The position numbers and the translations under genes are program-made. This document shows positions 45,317 to 51,847 of a stretch of DNA of 51,847 nucleotides, one piece after another. Each line of letters begins with the position of its first letter. Position 1 is the stretch's first letter. The notes below the pieces were generated by a model. That model searched no databases and was not told where the DNA came from. It saw nothing but the letters and a program-made list of their open reading frames with translations. The stretch comes from Segetibacter sp. (GTDB lineage: Bacteria; Bacteroidota; Bacteroidia; Chitinophagales; Chitinophagaceae), in assembly GCA_028288485.1 (NCBI GenBank), contig JAQBNO010000072.1, positions 1-51,847 of the forward strand, read 5' to 3'.

Positions 45317-47038
45317 ATGATTGCTTCTGAATCCTACGTTATAGGAGTTGATTATGGTTCCGACTCAGTAAGAACTATAATTGTAGATACAGCCAATGGA
45401 AACGAAGTTGCTTCAGCAGTATTTTATTATCCCCGCTGGAAGGAGCAGCAGTTTTGTAATGCTTCCTTAAACCGCTTCCGGCAACATCCGTTAGATTATA
45501 TAGAAGGTCTTGAAGATACCATTAAGAGATGCGTTTTACAGGCAGGTACTGAAGTAGCTGCAAACGTTAAAGCTATCTCTATCGATACTACCGGTTCAAC
45601 TCCCGTAGCTGTTGATAAAACAGGTACTCCGCTTGCACTAATTCACGGCTTTGAAAATAATCCCAATGCCATGTTTGTGCTTTGGAAAGACCATACCTCG
45701 GTAGACGAAGCTGCAGAGATAAATGCCCATGCCCAAAAATTTGATACAAACTACCTCCAGTTCGTTGGCGGCATTTATTCGTCTGAATGGTTTTGGGCAA
45801 AGCTTCTTCACGTACTTCGCGAAGATGAGCAGGTGAGAAACGCCATATATTCTTTCGTAGAACATTGCGACTGGATCCCTTTCTTACTAACAGGTGGTAA
45901 CGATGTTTCAAAAATGAAAAGAGGCGTTTGCTCTGCAGGCCATAAAATATTGTGGGCAAAAGAATGGGGTGGACTTCCTCCAAACGACTGGTTCGCTTCT
46001 CTTGATCCGTTGTTAGACGGCTTCACAGAAAGACTTTTTAAAGATACTTATACATCCGACCAGGCCGCAGGAACCATCAGCAAAGAATGGGCAAGCAGGC
46101 TTGGTTTACACGAAGATGTAGTGATAGGTGTCGGCGCTTTCGATGCGCACATGGGTGCGGTAGGCGGACAAATTGAGCCTTATTATCTAAGCAAAGTAAT
46201 GGGTACATCTACCTGCGATATCCTGGTAGCTCCGATTGACGAAGTGGAAGGCAAACTGGTAGCAGGCATTTGCGGCCAGGTACCCGGTTCTGTTATTCCC
46301 AACATGTTGGGAATGGAAGCAGGCCAATCTGCATTTGGTGATGCCTATGCCTGGTTTAAAAAGATACTGACATGGCCTCTGCAAAATATTCTAGCTAAAT
46401 CGTCTATTGTAAGTGCGGAGGTTGTAAAACAACTGGTAGAGGAAACTGCTGATAAAATAATTCCTGAACTAAGCAGGCAGGCTGCTGCATTTCCCGTGGA
46501 AGAGCACGCAGAATTAGCGATTGACTGGTTAAACGGACGACGGACACCAGATGCTAACCAGTTAATGACAGGCGCTTTTACAGGCCTCGATTTTGGTACC
46601 GATGCACCAAGAATGTTCAGGGCAATTGTTGAAGCTACCTGTTTTGGTGCAAAAGCCATAGTAGAACGCTTTAACGAACAAGGTGTTCCTGTTAGAGGTT
46701 TAATTGGCATGGGCGGTGTCGCAAAAAAGTCTCCTTTCATTATGCAAATGATGGCCGATGTAATGGACATGCCTATACGGATTCATAAATCAGAACAAAC
46801 CTGTGCTTTGGGAGCAGCGATGTTTGCAGCCACCGCTGCCGGAATCTTTGCCCGGGTGGAAGATGCGATGGACGCAATGGGGCAGGGGTTTGATGCCGAA
46901 TATCATCCCAACCCCGAAAACGTTCCGGTTTATAAAAAGCGGTATGAAAAGTATAAGGAACTGGGCGGGTTTATAGAACAACAGATCAATGTTGGTGAAA
47001 GCAAAGTTGCTCAACAGGAGATAATAGCAATAGCTTAA
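45317..47038 (+). CDS. araB: Ribulokinase
   Basis: 573-residue FGGY-family kinase that phosphorylates L-ribulose with ATP. The first domain starts VIGVDYGSDSVRTIIVDTAN, the ATP/phosphate loop typical of AraB. Other AraB-like features are HPLDYIEGLEDTIKRC, DTTGSTPVAVDKTG, LWKDHTSVDEA and HCDWIPFLLTG. The second domain has GAFDAHMGAVGG, VMGTSTCDILVA and GLIGMGGVAKKSPFIMQMMADV, the last being the FGGY signature region. The length is that of true ribulokinases. It acts between AraA and AraD and lies in the same series of genes, 146 bases after transketolase. Confidence 0.97.
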   Translation: MIASESYVIGVDYGSDSVRTIIVDTANGNEVASAVFYYPRWKEQQFCNASLNRFRQHPLDYIEGLEDTIKRCVLQAGTEVAANVKAISIDTTGSTPVAVDKTGTPLALIHGFENNPNAMFVLWKDHTSVDEAAEINAHAQKFDTNYLQFVGGIYSSEWFWAKLLHVLREDEQVRNAIYSFVEHCDWIPFLLTGGNDVSKMKRGVCSAGHKILWAKEWGGLPPNDWFASLDPLLDGFTERLFKDTYTSDQAAGTISKEWASRLGLHEDVVIGVGAFDAHMGAVGGQIEPYYLSKVMGTSTCDILVAPIDEVEGKLVAGICGQVPGSVIPNMLGMEAGQSAFGDAYAWFKKILTWPLQNILAKSSIVSAEVVKQLVEETADKIIPELSRQAAAFPVEEHAELAIDWLNGRRTPDANQLMTGAFTGLDFGTDAPRMFRAIVEATCFGAKAIVERFNEQGVPVRGLIGMGGVAKKSPFIMQMMADVMDMPIRIHKSEQTCALGAAMFAATAAGIFARVEDAMDAMGQGFDAEYHPNPENVPVYKKRYEKYKELGGFIEQQINVGESKVAQQEIIAIA

Positions 47039-47062
47039 GTAGTAATTTGTCGGATGTAAAAT

Positions 47063-47299
47063 AACAAATATGCATCCCTTACATTTATTACAGATGAAAT
47101 AAATAACCGTCGTTATGTTCAATTGATCTTGCAGAAGTATCCGCAATAGGGATGAATAACTGGAAGAAATTATGGATATTATTGTTGCAGAAGCGCGGAA
47201 AGGTGACCAGGAAATTACACTTGAAGATGTGGAAGCTGAGTTAAAGGCTGACGGCCGTATATGAAAATACACGGTTCTTTTTTAGAATCAAACCAATAA
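47063..47299 (+). pseudogene. Possible decayed toxin-antitoxin pair
   Basis: In the 270-base araB-araD gap, one frame reads TFITDEINNRRYVQLILQK (about 47081-47137), then stops. A second frame (47172-47264) reads MDIIVAEARKGDQEI, then TLEDVEAELKADGRI. Together they resemble a small antitoxin split by a frameshift. The stop overlaps a new ATG (ATGA, 47261-47264), the usual coupling of antitoxin and toxin genes, but that frame ends after 12 codons. The family assignment is from general resemblance and is weak. Confidence 0.35.
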
Positions 47300-47308
47300 T
47301 TACACTGC

Positions 47309-48010
47309 ATGAGTAAATACAAAGACATAAAAGAAGCTGCTTACGAAGCAAACATGCAACTGCCCAAACTAGGGCTCGTCCTTTTTACTTTTGGTAACGT
47401 AAGTGCGGCCGACAGAGATTTAGGCGTTTTTGCTATTAAACCAAGCGGCGTTCCTTACGAAGACCTTACACCGGACGATATGGTGATTGTTGATTTTGAC
47501 GGTAACACCGTTAAAGGAAAACTTCGCCCATCTTCCGACACATTAACGCATGCTGTACTATACAAGCATTGGGAAAATATTGGCGGCATTGTGCATACGC
47601 ATTCCACTTATGCCACTGCATGGGCACAAACACAACGCGACATTCCTAACTACGGTACTACTCATGCTGATCATACAACTGTCGATATCCCCTGTGCACC
47701 TCCCATGAGCGACGAAATGATACAGGGAGATTACGAATACCAAACCGGCTTCCAGATCATGCAATGCCTTGAGCAAAAGGGATATAACTATGAGGAAGTG
47801 GAAATGATCCTGGTCGGAAACCATGCGCCTTTCACCTGGGGTAAAACTGCGGCCAAAGCAGTTTACAACAGTGCAGTACTCGAAACGGTGGCACAAATGG
47901 CTTTTTTAAGTGAGCAAATAAGGCCCGGAAACCCCAGGTTAAAAGACGCCTTGATTAAAAAGCATTTTGAAAGAAAGCACGGGCCTAACTCGTATTATGG
48001 TCAATCGTAG
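47309..48010 (+). CDS. araD: L-ribulose-5-phosphate 4-epimerase
   Basis: 233-residue class II aldolase-fold enzyme converting L-ribulose 5-phosphate to D-xylulose 5-phosphate, the final specific step. FTFGNVSAADRDLGVFAIKPSG is the substrate phosphate-binding start. Zinc ligands are H96 and H98 (IVHTHSTYATAW) and H172 (LVGNHAPFTWGK). GTTHADHTTVDIPC is typical for AraD rather than fuculose aldolase. Length agrees with the E. coli protein (231). It follows araB after a gap that holds a decayed toxin-antitoxin-like remnant, and it precedes araA after 335 bases with two dispersed repeats. Confidence 0.97.
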   Translation: MSKYKDIKEAAYEANMQLPKLGLVLFTFGNVSAADRDLGVFAIKPSGVPYEDLTPDDMVIVDFDGNTVKGKLRPSSDTLTHAVLYKHWENIGGIVHTHSTYATAWAQTQRDIPNYGTTHADHTTVDIPCAPPMSDEMIQGDYEYQTGFQIMQCLEQKGYNYEEVEMILVGNHAPFTWGKTAAKAVYNSAVLETVAQMAFLSEQIRPGNPRLKDALIKKHFERKHGPNSYYGQS

Positions 48011-48094
48011 AACCACGATTAATGGATTGAAGGATTGGGTGGAAATTAGAGAGCTTTGAGTTTTTTTGACTTAGCAGAAGAATATCAATTAAGC

Positions 48095-48114
48095 TTTTGT
48101 TGTGTCACTCCCGT
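48095..48114 (+). repeat. Dispersed intergenic repeat, copy 11
   Basis: TTTTGTTGTGTCACTCCCGT; core only, then a GC-rich palindrome in place of the usual tail. Confidence 0.7.
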
Positions 48115-48264
48115 CCGAACGGCATTCATGCGGGCGGGCACTTTTACTCCCGGTTCTTTACTCTCCATGAACAAATAACAAAACCAGGTCCGTCGTAAGC
48201 TCTTTGTGTAACTCCGTGTGCTTTGTGTCTCTGCTGTTCAAAAAAAGATGATTGAATTGTGTCA

Positions 48265-48289
48265 GTACAAGTGTGCGACGCAAGGATGC
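48265..48289 (-). repeat. Dispersed intergenic repeat, copy 12
   Basis: On the minus strand GCATCCTTGCGTCGCACACT, then TGTAC. This copy shows that the TGTGTCACTC and TGCGTCGCACTC variants belong to one family. Confidence 0.75.
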
Positions 48290-48345
48290 GGCTATGAAAA
48301 CCAATAGCTTGATACCAAAAAATAAAACAAGAAAATTTTAGACCA

Positions 48346-49848
48346 ATGATAGATTTAAAAACCTTTGAAGTATGGTTTGTAACAGGTAGCCAGCATTTGT
48401 ATGGAGAAGAAATTTTGAGGCAGGTTGCAGAGCATTCTCAAACCATTGCAGCTTCTTTAAATAGTGCTTCTTCTATTCCGGTTTCGGTTGTTTTTAAACC
48501 GGTGGTAAAAACCACGGAAGAAATTTATGGCATTTGCCAGGAAGCGAATGTTGCAAAAAACTGTATAGGTATCGTTGCGTGGATGCATACTTTTTCGCCG
48601 GCAAAAATGTGGATAGGTGGATTAAAGATTTTGAAAAAGCCGTTACTGCATTTTCATACTCAATTTAATCGCGATATTCCGTGGAACGAGATAGATATGG
48701 ACTTTATGAATACCAACCAAAGTGCGCACGGCGACCGCGAGTTTGGTTTCATGATGACTCGTATGCGAATAAACCGCAAAGTAGTTGTTGGTCATTGGCA
48801 GGATGAAGAGGCTTTAGCACAAATAGGCGTGTGGGCACGAGCCGCTGCAGGATGGAACGACTGGCAAGGAGCAAAGTTTGTTCGTTTTGGCGACAATATG
48901 CGTTATGTAGCCGTAACCGACGGCGACAAGGTTGAAGCTGAATATAAATTTGGGTTTTCTGTAAATACACACGGAATAGGAGACCTGGTGCAAGTTATTA
49001 ACCAGGTAAGCGAAGGAGATGTAAATACGCTGATCGAGGAATATGAAGACCGGTATAAACTGGCTGATAGTTTAAGAAAAGGTGCAGAAGGACGGCAGTC
49101 ATTAATTGAAGCAGCAAAAATTGAAATAGGTTTACGAACTTTCTTACAACAAGGTAATTTTAAAGGCTTCTCCGATACTTTCGAAGACTTGCATGGGATG
49201 GTTCAACTTCCCGGCATCGCAGCACAGCGTTTGATGAACCAGGGGTATGGATTTGCAGGCGAAGGCGACTGGAAAACTGCCGCATTGGTTCGGGCAATGA
49301 AAGTAATGGGCAGCGGACTTCCGGGCGGAAATGCATTTATGGAAGATTACACCTATCATTTTGATCCTAATAATGCAATGGTATTAGGTTCTCACATGCT
49401 TGAAGTAGATGAGTCGATTGCAGAAGGCGAAATTTCATGTGAAGTTCATCCTTTGGGAATTGGCGGCAAGGCCGACCCGGTAAGGTTAGTCTTTAATTCA
49501 GGTGCTGGTCCGGCATTGAATGCATCGCTTGTAGATATGGGAAATCGTTTCCGTTTGATTGTAAATGAAGTGGAAGCTGTGGCTGCTGAAAATGCACTTC
49601 CTAAACTGCCGGTAGCAAGGGTATTGTGGAAACCATATCCTGATATGAAAACCGGTTGTGCTGCTTGGATCTATGCAGGTGGTGCGCACCATACAGGATA
49701 CAGTCAGAACCTTACCCGGGAACACATGGAAGACTTTGCTTCATTTGCAGGAATTGAATATGTGTTAATTGGCAAAGAAACCACTTTATTCCAGCTAAAA
49801 AATGAATTGCGCTGGAGTGACGTTTATTACCAGCTAAATAAATCTTAG
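48346..49848 (+). CDS. araA: L-arabinose isomerase
   Basis: 500-residue enzyme converting L-arabinose to L-ribulose. The four manganese-binding residues fall at the same numbers as in the E. coli enzyme: E306 (AGEGDWK), E333 (FMEDYTYHF), H350 (LGSHMLEV) and H449 (GAHHTGYS). The start [16 protein letters not shown] is the family signature. [16 protein letters not shown] and [20 protein letters not shown] are also well conserved. Total length equals that of E. coli AraA. The transporter gene follows after 70 bases, so both are probably on one message. Confidence 0.98.
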   Translation: MIDLKTFEVWFVTGSQHLYGEEILRQVAEHSQTIAASLNSASSIPVSVVFKPVVKTTEEIYGICQEANVAKNCIGIVAWMHTFSPAKMWIGGLKILKKPLLHFHTQFNRDIPWNEIDMDFMNTNQSAHGDREFGFMMTRMRINRKVVVGHWQDEEALAQIGVWARAAAGWNDWQGAKFVRFGDNMRYVAVTDGDKVEAEYKFGFSVNTHGIGDLVQVINQVSEGDVNTLIEEYEDRYKLADSLRKGAEGRQSLIEAAKIEIGLRTFLQQGNFKGFSDTFEDLHGMVQLPGIAAQRLMNQGYGFAGEGDWKTAALVRAMKVMGSGLPGGNAFMEDYTYHFDPNNAMVLGSHMLEVDESIAEGEISCEVHPLGIGGKADPVRLVFNSGAGPALNASLVDMGNRFRLIVNEVEAVAAENALPKLPVARVLWKPYPDMKTGCAAWIYAGGAHHTGYSQNLTREHMEDFASFAGIEYVLIGKETTLFQLKNELRWSDVYYQLNKS

Positions 49849-49918
49849 AATTAATTAACAACATAGTAACTTCCGTATTTTAATTTATTTAACAATTTAC
49901 TAACCCAGAATCTGTCGT

Positions 49919-51604
49919 ATGGAAAATGGATTAACAACCGCAGACTATGCCGTTTTTATTACCTACTTCGTAATTGTATCTGCGTACGGATACAGCATTT
50001 ACCGCAAACGCAAAAAAGATGAACACGACGCCAAAGCTTATTTCCTTGCGGAAGGACATTTAACCTGGTGGGCTATTGGTTCTTCGTTAATTGCATCAAA
50101 CATTTCTGCAGAGCAGTTTATTGGAATGAGTGGGGAGGGTTTCTTTTTAGGTATTGCTGTGGCAGCATATGAGTGGCTGGCGGCAGTAGCGCTTATTATT
50201 GTGGCCGTGTGGTTTATCCCGGTGTACCTGAAGAACCATATCTACACCATGCCTCAATTCTTGAAGACGCGGTACAATGAATCAGTGGCGCTGATCATGG
50301 CAATTTTCTGGTTGTTCCTGTATGTTTTTGTAAACCTCACTTCCATATTATACCTCGGAGCTGTAGCTATTAACGGACTTGCAGGTGGAGGCTATTTACA
50401 TGTTATCATGATAGGGCTTGCGGTGTTTGCCCTGTTAATATCGCTGGGAGGGATGAAAGTGGTTGCGTATACCGACGTAATACAGGTTGCTGTGTTGATC
50501 ATAGGGGGATTGGTTACAACATACATCGCCTTAACAGAAGTTAGTAAGTCGTTCGGCCTCGGAAGCGACGCTATTGCTGGTTTTAATGCTTTGCTGAAAG
50601 ATGCTCCGGAACATTTTAAAATGATCATTCCTAAGCCTACAGCCACTTCTGATCAAAATGAAATCAATAAATACCTTACTTTCCCCGGCCTTGCTTCTTA
50701 TGCGGCAGGTATCTGGATCATTAACCTGAACTACTGGGGATGTAACCAGTATATTACACAAAGAGCGTTGGGAGCGGATTTGAAAACTGCCCGTACCGGT
50801 ATTTTGTTTGCCGGTATGCTAAAGTTGATGATGCCGCTTATAGTTATGTTACCAGGTATTGCTGCATATGTCTTATACAAGAATGGCCATTTACCGCATT
50901 TAGTAGGTGGAAAAGACGGCGCCTATTCTGCAGTACTTACTTTCTTACCTACCGGTATAAAAGGCTTATCGGTGGCAGCATTAACAGCTGCTATTGTTGC
51001 CTCGCTCGCAGGTAAAGTAAACAGCATCTCTACCATTTACACCTTAGACATTCATAAGAAATATTTCGGAAAAACAGCTGATGAAAAGTCGCTGGTTTAC
51101 ACCGGACGCGCGGTTGTTTTTATTGCAATGATCGTGGCTGTACTCTTTACCTGGACTGACGTATTAGGTATTGGCGGTACCGGAGGATTTACATTCATTC
51201 AAAAGTATACCGGCTTTTTTAGCCCTGGTGTGTTTGCTATGTTCTTCCTGGGTATGTTCTGGAAAAGAACGACGGGAGCAGCTGCAGTAGTTGGTGTATT
51301 GGCAGGTTTCTTACTATCCGTATTGTTCAACGAGTTCGCTCCGGCTCTTTTCGGAAATAACACCCTTTTATATACTGCATATCCTAATGGTAAGGGTGGT
51401 TTCGAAATCCCTTTCCATATTTGTATGGGTTTGTCATTTGCATTCACTATGATCATTATGATTGCCATGAGTATGGCTGGTCCGAAAGTTAATCCTAAAG
51501 CTTTCGAACTCGACAAATCAATGTTCAAGGTAGATCCAAAAACACTTGTTCTGATAATCATAACCCTGTTACTTATTTCAATGTTGTATGTAAGATTCTG
51601 GTAA
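49919..51604 (+). CDS. Sodium/solute symporter (SSS, SglT-like), probable arabinose importer
   Basis: 561-residue inner-membrane protein with about 14 hydrophobic helices. The start LTTADYAVFITYFVIVSAYG, the GSSLIASNISAEQFIGMSGEGF region after the second helix, and INLNYWGCNQYITQRALGA are signatures of sugar symporters of the vSGLT group. The Ser/Thr-rich segment LAGKVNSISTIYTLDIHKKYF near residue 375 belongs to the sodium-site region. Sitting directly after araA, it most likely brings free L-arabinose into the cytoplasm after SusCD uptake and periplasmic cleavage. A strong terminator at 51629 closes the operon. Confidence 0.94.
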   Translation: MENGLTTADYAVFITYFVIVSAYGYSIYRKRKKDEHDAKAYFLAEGHLTWWAIGSSLIASNISAEQFIGMSGEGFFLGIAVAAYEWLAAVALIIVAVWFIPVYLKNHIYTMPQFLKTRYNESVALIMAIFWLFLYVFVNLTSILYLGAVAINGLAGGGYLHVIMIGLAVFALLISLGGMKVVAYTDVIQVAVLIIGGLVTTYIALTEVSKSFGLGSDAIAGFNALLKDAPEHFKMIIPKPTATSDQNEINKYLTFPGLASYAAGIWIINLNYWGCNQYITQRALGADLKTARTGILFAGMLKLMMPLIVMLPGIAAYVLYKNGHLPHLVGGKDGAYSAVLTFLPTGIKGLSVAALTAAIVASLAGKVNSISTIYTLDIHKKYFGKTADEKSLVYTGRAVVFIAMIVAVLFTWTDVLGIGGTGGFTFIQKYTGFFSPGVFAMFFLGMFWKRTTGAAAVVGVLAGFLLSVLFNEFAPALFGNNTLLYTAYPNGKGGFEIPFHICMGLSFAFTMIIMIAMSMAGPKVNPKAFELDKSMFKVDPKTLVLIIITLLLISMLYVRFW

Positions 51605-51628
51605 CAGTAAGAGTTAATTCTATAATTT

Positions 51629-51667
51629 AAAAAGAGAGGCAGTCTTAATAAGGCGCCTCTCTTTTTT
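51629..51667 (+). terminator. Terminator of the ara operon
   Basis: AAAAAGAGAGGC and GCCTCTCTTTTT form a 12-bp perfect stem around a 14-base loop, 24 bases after the transporter stop codon and followed by T residues. Confidence 0.88.
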
Positions 51668-51720
51668 ATACCTGGTTTTATGAAGAGTTATTTGTGGACC
51701 AGCAATTGAATAAGAACTAA

Positions 51721-51770
51721 ACATCGTTGTGTCACTCACTTGTACCGCAAATCTTTATTCTGCTTTTTCA
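51721..51770 (+). repeat. Dispersed intergenic repeat, copy 13 (most complete)
   Basis: ACATCGTTGTGTCACTCACT, then TGTACCGCAAATCTTTATTC and TGCTTTTTCA. This is the longest copy and a good reference for the family. Confidence 0.88.
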
Positions 51771-51847
51771 GGAGGGTGAAAGGTGTGAGGTTTAGGGTTA
51801 TGCCGTAAGGAAAATAAAGTTCAACTTGTGACCTTCACTAATTGATT

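Larger units (their letters stand above)
48011..48345. other. Intergenic region between araD and araA
   Basis: 335 bases with no gene. It holds two copies of the dispersed repeat in opposite orientations, a palindrome near CCGTCCGAACGG...GCGGGCGGGCA (48112-48140) and a CTTTGTG-type stretch (48200-48233). No promoter match for araA was found. Confidence 0.5.

Overview
The window looks like chromosomal DNA of a Bacteroidota member, most likely family Chitinophagaceae. The signs are a SusC/SusD pair, a protease with a type IX secretion sorting tail, lipoprotein signals of Bacteroidota type, a three-gene succinate dehydrogenase with one cytochrome b subunit, and several promoters of the TTTG / TAnnTTTG kind used by this phylum. 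The family-level placement is inference. I saw no rRNA, tRNA, CRISPR, IS element or phage gene.

Region 1 (1-7420, minus strand) holds the succinate dehydrogenase cluster. The order is sdhC, sdhA, a small lipoprotein, an M64 metallopeptidase, then sdhB. The two foreign genes sit inside the operon with very short gaps. A terminator after sdhB separates a VOC (glyoxalase-fold) gene. Region 2 (7421-13803) is general chromosome: an orphan MacB-like permease, tsaD, two tandem polysaccharide deacetylase lipoproteins and an erythromycin-esterase-family protein.

Region 3 (about 13900-51700) is an L-arabinose / arabinan utilisation locus. It starts with a Nudix-fold regulator whose catalytic glutamates are lost (AraR/NrtR type), then susC-susD-DUF3823 and two secreted GH51 arabinofuranosidases. 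It resumes at 39.3 kb with a GH43 arabinanase and a lipoprotein mutarotase. It ends with an operon-like series: transaldolase, split transketolase, ribulokinase, ribulose-5-phosphate epimerase, arabinose isomerase and an SSS sugar transporter. Together these genes cut arabinan outside the cell, import arabinose, convert it to D-xylulose 5-phosphate and feed the pentose phosphate pathway.

Between 26.0 and 38.9 kb the locus is interrupted by other genes. These are a 1190-residue VCBS/ASPIC protein, a vanadium-haloperoxidase-like PAP2 protein, and a minus-strand keto-sugar-type module. That module has a ThuA protein, a Gfo/Idh/MocA oxidoreductase, a broken sugar isomerase, and a large ThuA/beta-propeller/HEAT/cupredoxin fusion.

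Intergenic DNA is rich in repeats. A roughly 25-50 bp element with core CATCGTTGYGTCRCACTC occurs at least 13 times, always outside genes. A 21-bp tandem array of about 11 units lies at 36652-36881. Other notable non-coding features are long leaders before susC and the transaldolase gene, an inverted repeat inside the transaldolase promoter, a possible structured RNA before araR, and a decayed toxin-antitoxin remnant inside the ara operon.
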